Source of the DNA: Roseiarcus sp963798015
GTDB taxonomy: Bacteria; Pseudomonadota; Alphaproteobacteria; Rhizobiales; Beijerinckiaceae
Reading direction: 5' to 3'
DNA: 64,000 nucleotides
Assembly: GCA_963798015.1 (NCBI GenBank)
Contig: CAWCSA010000013.1
Location: 186,001-250,000, forward strand
The translations under genes were made by a program, and so were the position numbers. The number at the start of each line of letters is the position of its first letter. The first letter of the stretch is position 1. Below the pieces are notes generated by a model. That model saw nothing but the letters and a program-made list of their open reading frames with translations. It did not search any database and was not told the DNA's origin. Positions 9,561-18,446 of this stretch are shown in pieces.

Positions 9561-10342
9561 GACGCTCGCGCGCGAGCGGCGCGTGGAAGCACGTCGAATG
9601 CCGATGGAACTTGCGACGGCGCTTCGCAGAGAACCGCCGCGCCGGCCGCGCGAAGCTCATCGGCGCCGCCGTAGCCCCAGAGCGCGCCGATGGTTGGGAT
9701 TCCGTTTCGGCTTGCCGCCAGGACGTCATGCTTGCGATCGCCCCACATGCAGCAATCGTCGGCCTCGAGCCGCTCACGCTCAAGAATGTGAGCAATCAGG
9801 TCCGCCTTGTCCTGGAAGCGGCCGCCAAGCTCGTCGCCATAAGCCACTTCGAAGTGACGCTCAAGATCGAAGTGGCTGAGGATGCGCTCGGCGTAGACAA
9901 GGGGTTTCGCCGTGCAAAGGAAGAGGCGCGTTCCCGCGCCGCACAATGCGGCGAGTGTCTCCTTCACGCCGTCATACACGAAAGCTTCGAAAAGACCCTC
10001 GCTCGAATACCGCCCGCGATAGATCTTGAGCGCCTCCTCGGGATCACCCTCGCCGTTTAGCGCCTCGGCGAAACATCCGCGCAGCGGCGGCCCGATGATC
10101 CAATGCAATTCGGCGGCAGGCGGGGCGCTTCGTCCTAGCGTTTCGAGCGCAAGGCGGAAGCAGCCTATGATGCCCTCAGCCGGGTCGGTCAGCGTTCCGT
10201 CCAGATCGACCAGAAGCGCGCTTCGCCGATTGAGCTCCGCCGTCGACGTTCCAGCGTGGCGGAACGATTGGGGTGTTTTTGGCTGCGCGGATGCAGCCTC
10301 ACGGTCCTCGGCGACGGTCTGGGAAGGTATTCTCTGCGGCAA
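9557..10342 (-). CDS. HAD-family hydrolase, phosphoglycolate-phosphatase-like
   Basis: A 261-residue HAD-superfamily phosphatase. Motif I is LVDLDGTLTD (nucleophile and acid Asp), motif II/III comprises LCTAKP and the Lys region FQDKADLI, and motif IV is MWGDRKHDVLAA. The helical cap sits between motifs I and II, as in Gph-type enzymes. About 38 non-conserved residues precede motif I, so the true start may be further in. The stop overlaps the ptrB start by 4 bases, suggesting co-transcription. Confidence 0.85.
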   Translation of the reverse strand: MPQRIPSQTVAEDREAASAQPKTPQSFRHAGTSTAELNRRSALLVDLDGTLTDPAEGIIGCFRLALETLGRSAPPAAELHWIIGPPLRGCFAEALNGEGDPEEALKIYRGRYSSEGLFEAFVYDGVKETLAALCGAGTRLFLCTAKPLVYAERILSHFDLERHFEVAYGDELGGRFQDKADLIAHILERERLEADDCCMWGDRKHDVLAASRNGIPTIGALWGYGGADELRAAGAAVLCEAPSQVPSAFDVLPRAARARAS

Positions 10343-10354
10343 GCGCGCGACCGG

Positions 10355-10591
10355 CTAGCCGCGGATCGGCTCATGCGCGACCGCCGCGCGCAGAAAATAG
10401 AAGAGCCCGGTCAACGCCGTGAGAATAAGCATGCCTTCCAGCGAGCGGGTAATCGTCTCGCCAAGTTGAAACAGGCCGCCGATCGCCCAGCCCGCGGCGG
10501 CGCCGGCGCCAATAAGCTCCGTGCCCACCAGGATGGCGACGCTGAGCAGCGTCATCGCATTGGTCCAGTTGATCGGCGCGACGTCCGCCAA
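10355..10591 (-). CDS. Small two-helix membrane protein
   Basis: A 78-residue protein with hydrophobic segments around residues 14-36 and 47-65 (SVAILVGTELIGAGAAAGWAI and MLILTALTGLFYFL). A TTG start at 10589-10591 is proposed because AAGGAGA lies just upstream on the minus strand; a longer frame reads into panE and is unlikely. It sits 12 bases before the HAD gene in the same direction. Function unknown. Confidence 0.6.
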   Translation of the reverse strand: MADVAPINWTNAMTLLSVAILVGTELIGAGAAAGWAIGGLFQLGETITRSLEGMLILTALTGLFYFLRAAVAHEPIRG

Positions 10592-10658
10592 AGCGCGTTC
10601 TCCTTCAGATATTCGCGAAGCGGTCGCCGATATACCAACGCGGCCCGGGGCGCAAGCG

Positions 10659-11597
10659 TCAAGAGTTGCCTGCGACCTCCCTGCCCTTCCGCCCCGCCTC
10701 GTAGGCTTTGACGTGGAGGGTGGCGATGCGCAGCAGCGAAGACTCGTCCGGCTTCGCAGCGCGGCGCAGCAGATCGCCGAGGATCTGGTCCCCTTCGACC
10801 GGCTTTCCGCCCTCAATATCGCGCAGCATCGAGGCTTTCAGCGGCGAACCCGCGGCGGTTAGCGCCGTCCGCCCCCGCTCGAGCGCCGGCTCGCGCAGCG
10901 GAAAGCCCTGAGTTGCCGCGATCGAGGCGCATTCGTTGAGAAGTCCAAGCGCGAGATCCGTGGCGCCGGCGGCGACGTAATCGCCAACCGAAGCCCGCAT
11001 GAGGCAGGTTATGCCTGCGGCCGTGGCGATGAACACCCATTTTTCCCACATTTCCTGCCGGATGTTGTCGGCGAGCCGAGCATCGAAGCCAGCGTTGAGA
11101 AGCGTCGCGGCGATGGCCTCGATCCGCGGCGATCGGGAGCCGTCCAGTTCGCCGAAGCTCAGCGCGTGCCAATCATTGAGGTGGACGACGGCGCCGTTGG
11201 CGTCGAGGGTCGTGGAGATGGCGCACTGCCCGCCGAGCACGCGTTCGGCGCCAAAGCGTTCGACGAGCCGGTCGACGTGGCGCATGCCGTTCAGGAGCGG
11301 CAGAATCGCCGTCGCCGGGCCGACCGCCTTGGCGAACGACGCCATCGCGCCGTCCAGGTCGAAGGCTTTGCAGCTCAGCAGCACCAGGTCAAACGGCTCC
11401 GCCAAGCCCTCCTGCAACACAACTGGCGGCGAAGCGCGGTGGAAGTCGCCGACAGGGCTGCGAATGGTCAATCCATGCTTCGCGAGCTCCGCGGCGCGAC
11501 GCGGACGGACGAGAAACGTCACGTCGCGATCCGCTTGCAGCAGACGCCCGCCGAAATAGCCGCCGACCGCTCCTGCTCCAACAACAAGAATTCTCAT
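10659..11597 (-). CDS. panE: 2-dehydropantoate 2-reductase (ketopantoate reductase)
   Basis: A 312-residue enzyme that reduces ketopantoate to pantoate with NADPH in pantothenate and CoA synthesis. The Rossmann motif is at the very N-terminus (VVGAGAVGGYFGGRL). Further conserved blocks are LPLLNGMRHVDRL, WEKWVFIATAAGITCL (with the catalytic Lys of the EKW motif) and a C-terminal segment with SSLLRD-like SMLRDIEGGKPVEGDQILGDL. Length is normal for the family. Confidence 0.92.
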   Translation of the reverse strand: MRILVVGAGAVGGYFGGRLLQADRDVTFLVRPRRAAELAKHGLTIRSPVGDFHRASPPVVLQEGLAEPFDLVLLSCKAFDLDGAMASFAKAVGPATAILPLLNGMRHVDRLVERFGAERVLGGQCAISTTLDANGAVVHLNDWHALSFGELDGSRSPRIEAIAATLLNAGFDARLADNIRQEMWEKWVFIATAAGITCLMRASVGDYVAAGATDLALGLLNECASIAATQGFPLREPALERGRTALTAAGSPLKASMLRDIEGGKPVEGDQILGDLLRRAAKPDESSLLRIATLHVKAYEAGRKGREVAGNS

Positions 11598-11644
11598 GGC
11601 ACCCGAACCTTATCTGAATGAGAGACGCCACCACCCGGCGCAGA

Positions 11645-12746
11645 CTACGGCACGGCCGAGATCAGGATGAACGCGGCGAATATAACGAGATGCACGGCGC
11701 CTTGCAGCACGGTCGTGCGCCCGGCGCCAAGGGTCAGAGCCGAGATATAGAGGGTCAGAATGAGCAGCGTCATGTCGGTTTGAGAAACGCCCAGCGCGAT
11801 TTGACGACTGAGCACGATTGAAACCAGCGCCACCGTCGGAATTGTCAGGCCGATGCTGGCGATAGCCGAGCCGAGCGCGAGATTGATGCTGTTCTGCAGC
11901 CGATTGCGAAGCGCGGACTTTATCGCGGCGAGCCCTTCGGGCATGAGCACGATGAGCGCGATGACGACGCCGACGAAGGCCTTCGGCAGTCCCGCTGTCC
12001 CAATAGCCACGTCGACCGGATAGGACAGCGTCTTGGCCAGCAATACGACCGCGGCAAGCGAAACCACCAGCAGGCCGAGGCTCGAGAGCGTGACCAGCAT
12101 GCCGGGCGTGTTGTGTGTCGCGTCGCCGGAACCGTCGTCGCTCCGGGCGTCGAGAAAATAGTCGCGATGCTTGACGGTTTGCACGAACACGAACACGCAC
12201 CAAAGGACGAGCGACATAAGGCCGACGCCCTCCAATTGCAGAATGGAATAGGACGAGCCGGAAGCAGCCACAACGAAGTTGGGTAGGATGAGCGCCAGCG
12301 TCGCCAAAGTTCCGAGCACGGCGAGCGCGGAGGCCGCGCCTGAAGCTGGAAAGTCTGCTCGAAGTGCTTGCCTCCCCCAAGGACGAGGCAAAGACCTACG
12401 ACGCCGTTGAGAACGATCATCACGGCCGCGAACACCGTGTCCCGGGCGACGCGCTCGCTGCCCTCGGCCCCGGCAAGCATGATCGAGACAATGAGCCCGG
12501 CTTCGATCACCGTCACCGCGACGGCGAGAAGGATCGAGCCAAAAGGCTCGCCAAGCTTGAGCGCAAGCACTTCGGCGTGATGGACGGCGGCGAACACGGC
12601 GCCGGCGAGGAGAGACCAGCGAGAACCAATACGTACGTTTCGTCGGAGGGGACGATATGGAACAACTTCAGCGCCACAAGAGCGCTCGCCAGCAAGGGTA
12701 TAGCCCAAGCCCAGGCCGGAATGGAGGCGTGGTGCGGCGACGACAT
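11645..12746 (-). pseudogene. chaA: ChaA-type Ca2+/H+ (Na+/H+) antiporter, two frameshifts
   Basis: An approximately 365-residue CaCA-family antiporter split over three frames. The first part starts MSSPHHASIPAW at 12746 and runs to LVLAGL. The second carries VFAAVHHAEVLALKLGEPFGS and the first alpha repeat (TVIEAGLIVSIM). The third carries ALAVLGTLATLALILPNF and the second alpha repeat (VLMPEGLAAIKSALRNRLQNSINLA...). The first shift is two extra bases in the GAGAGA run near 12611. The second is one missing G near 12343. About ten membrane helices would be present in the corrected protein. Either the gene is dead or the sequence has errors. Confidence 0.8.
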
Positions 12747-13024
12747 CGATCCATTTCGTTGCGGGGAGGTTCGACTGTGCAAGAGAACGCCGTCACACGC
12801 AATTCGGGCGCGCTCGTTTGGTCGCCAGCTTGACCGCCCCACTCCAGAGAATAGCTTCCAAACGTGGAACAAGACGCTCCAACTCGCGACGCCGCCAACC
12901 CTCGAGGGGGCCGTCCATCGTTTGCGCGCCGGCGACTGCCTTCGCGCCAAGCCGATGGGCCCGACCCGTTTCGTTGCGACTGGACAGCGCGCCGCGCGCT
13001 CAATTCTCGTGCTCCGGTGAGATC

Positions 13025-13564
13025 GTGGACGCCCAGACGATAAATATCGCCGCGATTGACCCCGCCGCGCTCGCCAAAGCGGTCGATCGGCTCGCCCAAA
13101 TCCTGCAGGCTTGCGTACACGAGGGCGCGAGCATCGGCTTCGTTATGCCGTTCGCGCGGAGCGAAGCGCGCGCGTACTGGCTGGACAGGGTCGCCGCCCC
13201 GCATGCGGCCGGCGCCAAGCTTGTCCTCATCGCGACCCTTGGCGGCAATATCGCCGGCACGGCGCAGCTCGATCTCGATTCGATGCCGAGCAAACGTCAT
13301 CACGCCGAAGTTTCGAAAGTGCTCGTCGATCCGGCCTCTCGCCGCACCGGCGTCGCCCGCGCTCTGATGCAGGAGATCGAGCGACTCGCGGCCAGAGAGG
13401 GCCGATGGCTGCTCACGCTCGACACTGCAGGCGACGCGGCCGAAGCCCTCTATCGCTCGCTTGGTTATAATTTCGCCGGCGCGATTCCGAATTACGCGCG
13501 CAACGCCTTCGAGAAGAGCTACGACGCGACGCGGCTTATGTACAAAGACCTGCGTGGCGGATAG
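13025..13564 (+). CDS. GNAT-family N-acetyltransferase
   Basis: A 179-residue acyltransferase. The acetyl-CoA loop is VDPASRRTGVARALM (about residues 103-117), followed by a beta strand WLLTLDT and the C-terminal pattern AEALYRSLGY. The substrate cannot be read from the sequence. The GTG at 13025 is chosen because it gives a normal GNAT length, with GGTGAG upstream; a longer frame extends to 12818 through sequence antisense to the chaA relic. Confidence 0.82.
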   Translation: MDAQTINIAAIDPAALAKAVDRLAQILQACVHEGASIGFVMPFARSEARAYWLDRVAAPHAAGAKLVLIATLGGNIAGTAQLDLDSMPSKRHHAEVSKVLVDPASRRTGVARALMQEIERLAAREGRWLLTLDTAGDAAEALYRSLGYNFAGAIPNYARNAFEKSYDATRLMYKDLRGG

Positions 13565-13624
13565 CCTCGGTTCCTCAGCGCTCATGAAGGAGATCCCTCG
13601 TCTTGCCCCGCGGAGCATCGGCTG

Positions 13625-15448
13625 ATGAGTGACGGCAAGGGCGCGAGCCTTTTCAGCCGCGTCGCCCTCTTGCTTTTGACCGTTTATGCGCTGGCGATGA
13701 TCGTCCCTGACTCGCTTCGGGTCGTTCGCCCACTCGGCTCGTTCGGTCTCGCGATGGACGGTGACGGGCGGATTTACGACGTCCAGGGCCCGTTCGACAG
13801 CCAGAACGATTCGCCTGCCTGGCGTGCAGGCCTGCGCGTTGGAGATCGGCTGGATCTTTCCGCGATGTCGTGCGCGCGCGTCGACACCAGCGTCTGCGCG
13901 AGTCTGTTGTCGCAATGGGGTGGCCTCACCTACGTCACGGCGGGACGCGAGGCGACGCTTATCGTTGCGTCGGGGACAGACCACGCGGCGGGCGAAGTCA
14001 AGCTCACCGCCGAGCAGCGCCCGATGAATCGCCTGCTGGACGTCGTCGTTGTGCTGGACACGATCGCCGGAGTTCTGGTGGTGCTCGGCGCGGCTTGGCT
14101 CGTATGGACACGCCCGGGCCTCATGACCTGGGGTTTCTTCATTTACGTGATCCAGTTCAACCCCGGCCAGGCGTTTCAGTTCTGGGCCTGGCTCCAGCTT
14201 TGGCCTCGCGTGCTTCTGGCACAGAACGTGATTTTCCTCGTGATGCAGGCCGCCGCCTATACCGGGCTCCTCCTGTTTGCGCTGAGGGCGCCGGTGGACC
14301 GAGCCGAAGGGCGATGGCGGACGATCGAGCGCGCCCTGCCGGCCCTGGCAATTGTGTTCCTGGGCGCGGCGCTCGCCAGCATGGCGACCGTCTTCGGCTA
14401 TCCCGCGGAAATCTGGACGAGAGCCATGCTGTTGATCGGCTTTGCGGTCAGCGTCGGCGCGCTTGCAATCCTGATCGGGCGCCGAAGGGATCTCTCGCCC
14501 CGCGACTATCAGCGCATCCGCTGGGTGATCTGGGGCTGCCTGATCGGCCTCCCGGCCTATCTGCTCGCCCAGCTCTCGCAGGAAACCTCGCTGTTTGGCC
14601 AATTCCTCGGAGACGGTCAGGCGCCCGAAGAAGCAGCCGGCGCCCTATCCCTCATCAACGGGATCCTGTGCCTGTTCGTCGTCGAGGCGGTGCGGCGGCG
14701 GTCGGTGGTCAACGTCTGGATCCCGCTTCGTCGCGCGACCGCCTTCGGCCTTCTGCTCAGCGTGCCGGTCCTGTTCCTCCACAAGCAAATCGAGGTGATC
14801 GACGAGTACATCCACATGCCCTACTGGGCTTGGGTCGTGGTCGCTTCAGGCCTGGTCTATTTGCTCGCGCGGGGCCATGAGTTTGCGACCGAGCTCATGA
14901 ACCGCCTGTTCGACCGCAAGTTCATCCGCGCCGAGCGCCATCTGGCCGACGTGGGCGAGACCATTCAGAATTCGAAGAGCCTCGACGAGATCGAGCAACT
15001 CCTGGTGAAGGAGCCGATCAGCACGCTGCGCCTAGCGTCAGCGGCGCTGTTTCGCGAGCAGAACGGCCTGTTCACCCGAAGCCTCAGCAGCGGATGGGAC
15101 GCCGATCACGCCGATGCGCTCACCAGCAACCATCCCCTGCTCTCCGCGCGGTTCGATAGAAAGCCCTACACGCCCAATTCGGTCGACGCCGCCTCCCCTG
15201 CCGAGCTTCCGGACGACCTCGAACGGCCGGTCCTCGTCGTGCCGGTCGGCAATGCGCGTCGCTGCTATGCCCTCGTCCTCTATGGCGGCCATGAGATTGG
15301 AACCGATCTCAACTCGAGCGAGCGCCACCTCCTCGGCAGTCTGGCGCGCGACGCCGAGATCGCTTATGCGCAGGTCGAGAGCGAGACCTTGCGGCGGCGG
15401 ATCGCCGCACTGGAGAACGAGCTCGCGAAAACGCTGGAGCCCCGTTGA
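13625..15448 (+). CDS. Multi-pass membrane sensor-like protein with PDZ-like and GAF-like regions
   Basis: A 607-residue protein. After an N-terminal helix (LLLLTVYALAMIV) comes an extracytoplasmic PDZ-like segment (about 40-125, SPAWRAGLRVGDRLDLS). About eight membrane helices follow, between roughly residues 135 and 425. The cytoplasmic C-terminal part is GAF-like (about 445-590) and ends in a short coiled coil (ETLRRRIAALENELAKTL). The layout matches membrane histidine-kinase input modules, but no kinase domain follows. It may be a stand-alone sensor. The next gene starts within its stop codon. Confidence 0.7.
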   Translation: MSDGKGASLFSRVALLLLTVYALAMIVPDSLRVVRPLGSFGLAMDGDGRIYDVQGPFDSQNDSPAWRAGLRVGDRLDLSAMSCARVDTSVCASLLSQWGGLTYVTAGREATLIVASGTDHAAGEVKLTAEQRPMNRLLDVVVVLDTIAGVLVVLGAAWLVWTRPGLMTWGFFIYVIQFNPGQAFQFWAWLQLWPRVLLAQNVIFLVMQAAAYTGLLLFALRAPVDRAEGRWRTIERALPALAIVFLGAALASMATVFGYPAEIWTRAMLLIGFAVSVGALAILIGRRRDLSPRDYQRIRWVIWGCLIGLPAYLLAQLSQETSLFGQFLGDGQAPEEAAGALSLINGILCLFVVEAVRRRSVVNVWIPLRRATAFGLLLSVPVLFLHKQIEVIDEYIHMPYWAWVVVASGLVYLLARGHEFATELMNRLFDRKFIRAERHLADVGETIQNSKSLDEIEQLLVKEPISTLRLASAALFREQNGLFTRSLSSGWDADHADALTSNHPLLSARFDRKPYTPNSVDAASPAELPDDLERPVLVVPVGNARRCYALVLYGGHEIGTDLNSSERHLLGSLARDAEIAYAQVESETLRRRIAALENELAKTLEPR

Positions 15449-16137
15449 CCCGATCCCTGGATGGCGTTCAGGCCTGCGTCTTCGACGCCTACGGCACCCT
15501 GTTCGACTTCGCCTCCGCCGCGGCGCGCTGCCCCGACATTCCAGAAGATCGGGGCGCGGCGCTCACCACGCTCTGGCGCGACAAGCAGCTCCAGTACGCA
15601 TGGCTGCGCACGCTCGAGAACCGCTACGCCGACTTCTGGCAAGTCACGGGCGACGCGCTCGATTTCGCGCTGGAAAGCCTCGATCTTCGGAGCCCGCGCT
15701 TACGCGAGCGCCTGATGGACCTCTATCTCGGCCTCGAGCCGTTTCCCGAGGTTCCCGCGGTGCTCGCGACGTTGCGCGAGGCGGGGTTCAAAACCGCGAT
15801 CCTCTCCAACGGCTCGCCCATGATGCTCCAGGCGCTGGTCAAGCGCTCGGGGCTCGAGGCGATGTTCGATGCGGTCCTCTCCGCTGACGCGGTCCGCGCC
15901 TTCAAGACCCACCCCGACGTCTACCAATACGCGCTCAACTCGCTCCATCTCCCGGCAAGCGCGATTTCGTTCCAATCCTCCAACGCCTGGGACGCGCACG
16001 GGGCGTCCGATTTCGGCATGCGGGTCGTCTGGTGCAACCGCTACGGCCAGCGCCACGAGCGCCTGCCGGGCAGCCCCGACTTCGAGATCCGGACGCTGGC
16101 CGAACTGCCGGCGCTTCTGGGCGGCGTACCGTCCTGA
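15445..16137 (+). CDS. (S)-2-haloacid dehalogenase, type II (HAD family)
   Basis: A 230-residue HAD enzyme that replaces the halogen of L-2-haloacids with hydroxyl via an Asp ester. Motifs in order: CVFDAYGTLFDF (nucleophile Asp), LRTLENRYADFWQVT, ILSNGSP, the Lys in FKTHPDVYQYAL, and SFQSSNAWDAHGASDFGMRVVWCNR. These are the type II dehalogenase signatures. The proposed TTG start at 15445 overlaps the stop of the preceding gene (TTGA), which suggests coupling. Confidence 0.88.
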   Translation: MTRSLDGVQACVFDAYGTLFDFASAAARCPDIPEDRGAALTTLWRDKQLQYAWLRTLENRYADFWQVTGDALDFALESLDLRSPRLRERLMDLYLGLEPFPEVPAVLATLREAGFKTAILSNGSPMMLQALVKRSGLEAMFDAVLSADAVRAFKTHPDVYQYALNSLHLPASAISFQSSNAWDAHGASDFGMRVVWCNRYGQRHERLPGSPDFEIRTLAELPALLGGVPS

Positions 16138-16351
16138 GCGAGCCGTCGCCACGGCCCAAGCCGGCGCCCACGCGACCTCGAATGCAACCGACGCGCGAGT
16201 TTCCTCCAAATAAACCTCGATCTCGACGATGATGCTGGTTGGCTTCGCCGGCTATTGCCGAGCCAAAGCTCGCGGTGCAATGTTCGCTCTGGTCCCCTGA
16301 GCGAACCCTCAGCGGATTGAAGCGCGTGAACCCAGCGCCATCGGGGGCCTC

Positions 16352-17437
16352 ATGTCGCACTGGAAGGCGTCGGGATTCGCCCTTTTCGCGGTGGTCGGTC
16401 TGCTGGGCGAGACCGCCGGTTCGGCGCATGCCCAATATGCCGTCGAGTGGGGCGGCGGCGGGCCCGTCAACCTGGGAGGCTTGCCGGGCGCAGCGTATAG
16501 CATTGCCAACGGCATCAACGATTTCGGGCGGGCGGTGGGATCAAGCGCGGGCGCCGACTTTGAGTACGCCGTCGAGTGGAGCGGCGGGCGGATCATCAAT
16601 CTGGGCGGCCTTCCAGGCTTCGTGGATGGCGTTGCCAGCAGCATCAACAACGCGGGGCAGGTAGTAGGAGTGAGCTATCCCGCTAACGGTCTTTCTCAAG
16701 CAACAGAATGGAGCGGCGGCGGCGTCATCAACCTCGCAGGCCTGCCGGGATCCGTCTTCAGCGCCGCCACCGACATCAACAATTCGGGGCAGGCGGTGGG
16801 AACAAGTTTTGTCGGCGCGACGCAATTCGCCGTCGAGTGGAGCGGCGGCGATGTCGTGAACCTCGACGGCCTGCAGGGGGCCTCGTCCAGCGTCGCCGAC
16901 GGCCTCAACGATTCGGGGCAGGTCGTGGGGGTAAGCGTTGTCGGCAATAGGGATTACGCCCTTGAGTGGAGCGGCGGCAGCCTCATCACGCTAGAAGACC
17001 TGCCCGGCTCCGCCGGCAGCATCGCCGCCAGCATCAACAATTCCGGGGTGGCGGTGGGAGAGAGCGCTGGTTACGCCACGGAGTGGAGCGGGGGGCGCGT
17101 TATCGACTTGGGAGGTCTTCCGGGCTCCAGTCGTAGCGAAGCCGAGAGCATCAACGATGCCGGGCAAGTTGTCGGATTCAGCGTAGTTGGCGGCGTCACT
17201 TACGCCACCGAGTGGAGCGGCGTCAGCATCATCAACCTTGGGGGCCTGCCGGGGGCCACATTCAGCAGCGCCGAAAGCATCGACAACCTTGGGCAGGTCG
17301 TGGGGGAAAGCGATGGGTCCAGTGTCCCCGAACCCTCCACCTGGGCGATGATGCTGCTCGGCTTCGCCGGTTTGCTGCTGGCCGGGTATCGCCGAGCAAA
17401 CGCCGGCGGCGGGACGCTCGCGCGCCCCGTCGGCTGA
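16352..17437 (+). CDS. PEP-CTERM protein with HAF repeats, probably exported
   Basis: A 361-residue protein. A signal peptide covers about residues 1-27 (ALFAVVGLLGETAGSAHAQ). It is followed by seven tandem units of about 45 residues, each built as EWSGG-x-(I/V)INLGGLPG-x(n)-INN-x-GQVVG, the extracellular HAF repeat. The C-terminus is a classical PEP-CTERM sorting tail: VPEPSTWAMMLLGFAGLLL followed by AGYRR. Such proteins are processed by an exosortase (EpsH/XrtA type) and associated with exopolysaccharide. The DNA repeats make this locus prone to unit gain and loss. Confidence 0.9.
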   Translation: MSHWKASGFALFAVVGLLGETAGSAHAQYAVEWGGGGPVNLGGLPGAAYSIANGINDFGRAVGSSAGADFEYAVEWSGGRIINLGGLPGFVDGVASSINNAGQVVGVSYPANGLSQATEWSGGGVINLAGLPGSVFSAATDINNSGQAVGTSFVGATQFAVEWSGGDVVNLDGLQGASSSVADGLNDSGQVVGVSVVGNRDYALEWSGGSLITLEDLPGSAGSIAASINNSGVAVGESAGYATEWSGGRVIDLGGLPGSSRSEAESINDAGQVVGFSVVGGVTYATEWSGVSIINLGGLPGATFSSAESIDNLGQVVGESDGSSVPEPSTWAMMLLGFAGLLLAGYRRANAGGGTLARPVG

Positions 17438-17466
17438 CTCTCATCCGCAAGGCCGCCGCGAGGAGC

Positions 17467-17486
17467 CGGCGCCCTCATAGGCGCCG
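17467..17486. terminator. Candidate bidirectional hairpin between convergent genes
   Basis: CGGCGCC and GGCGCCG form a 7-bp GC stem around CTCATA. It lies between the PEP-CTERM gene and the last codons of the convergent LysR gene. There is no T-tract, so terminator activity is only possible. Confidence 0.3.
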
Positions 17487-18353
17487 TGGTATCGCGTGAG
17501 CGAAGAAGTCGGTCACGCGACGCACGCGGGTCGGCACAAACCGGCGTTTGGGCCAGACCAGGCTCACGTCTCGCACGCCCTTCACAAAATCATCGAGGAT
17601 CGTGACGACATCCGGATGCGCGAGTTCATCGGCCAGCGACACCTTGGTGAAGAACCCGATGCCAAGGCCGGCCAGAACGCCGGTCCGGATCGTCTCGATG
17701 CTGTTGGATGAGAGGTTGCCGCGGACAGATACGCTGAACGGCCCATTAGGCCCGACAAAAGGCCAGTTCGCCAACTCGCGCAGGCCGCTGTAAATCAGGC
17801 AATTGTGATCGAGGAGGTCGGCGGGAATTTTTGGCGTGCCGCATCGCTCGAAGTAGCGGCGAGACCCGACACACACCAGCGGCGTCCCCGCCACGCGTCT
17901 GGCGACGGCGTCGCCTTCATCGACAGAGCCGAGCCGGATCGCGAGATCGATCCGATCCTCCACCATGTCGCGCACGAAATCCGAGAGAACGAGGTCGACC
18001 TCCAACCCAGAATAGAGCGACAACAGTTCCGGGATCAGGGGCAAGATATGCAGGCGCCCGAATGTCGACGCGACGCTGATCCGGACCAGACCCGTGGCGC
18101 TGAGCGTGCTGTTGGTCATTTCGTTGTCGACGTCATCCATCTCGTCGACCAGCGGCTTTGTGCGGTGCCCCTGATCGGTCAGCGTCACGCTGCGCGTGCT
18201 CCGGTTGAACAAGGCGACGCCGAGACGTTTCTCGAGTGCGGCGACGGCTTTGCTGATGCTGGGCTGGCCTTCGCCTCGCCGGCGCGCGGCGGCTGAAAAT
18301 CCGCCAGCTTCAACCACGGCGATGAAGGCGTTCAATTCGCTGAAGCGATCCAT
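17475..18353 (-). CDS. LysR-family transcriptional regulator
   Basis: A 292-residue regulator. The N-terminal winged helix (about 1-60) contains GGFSAAARRRGEGQPSISKAV, then KRLGVALFNRSTRSVTLTDQG. The effector-binding periplasmic-protein-like domain occupies about 90-290. The ligand is unknown. It is divergent from the SDR gene at 18447, with a clear inverted repeat in the shared intergenic region, so it probably controls that gene and itself. Confidence 0.9.
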   Translation of the reverse strand: MDRFSELNAFIAVVEAGGFSAAARRRGEGQPSISKAVAALEKRLGVALFNRSTRSVTLTDQGHRTKPLVDEMDDVDNEMTNSTLSATGLVRISVASTFGRLHILPLIPELLSLYSGLEVDLVLSDFVRDMVEDRIDLAIRLGSVDEGDAVARRVAGTPLVCVGSRRYFERCGTPKIPADLLDHNCLIYSGLRELANWPFVGPNGPFSVSVRGNLSSNSIETIRTGVLAGLGIGFFTKVSLADELAHPDVVTILDDFVKGVRDVSLVWPKRRFVPTRVRRVTDFFAHAIPRRL

Positions 18354-18372
18354 TGCATTCCCTCATGGAATT

Positions 18373-18404
18373 AATCTTATGGGCTTCTGCGCAATTATAA
18401 GATT
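18373..18404. promoter_or_regulatory. Inverted repeat, likely LysR operator
   Basis: AATCTTAT (18373-18380) and ATAAGATT (18397-18404) form a perfect 8-bp inverted repeat with 16 bases between. The region is AT-rich against a GC-rich background and lies between the divergent LysR and SDR genes. It fits a T-N11-A-type LysR recognition region plus overlapping promoters. Confidence 0.6.
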
Positions 18405-18446
18405 ATTTTGCATCGCCTAAATAGGATGGACACGAGGAACTTCTTA

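Noticed and set aside
12668..14602. 644-codon open frame on the minus strand
   Set aside because: It is antisense to the GNAT gene and the N-terminal half of the membrane sensor, and is Arg/Asp/His-rich without motifs. A GC-rich shadow frame.
16400..17340. Possible CRISPR array, because of regular repeats
   Set aside because: The repeats are coding, about 135 bp apart and diverged at the DNA level, giving HAF protein repeats. No identical short repeats with unique spacers are present in the window.
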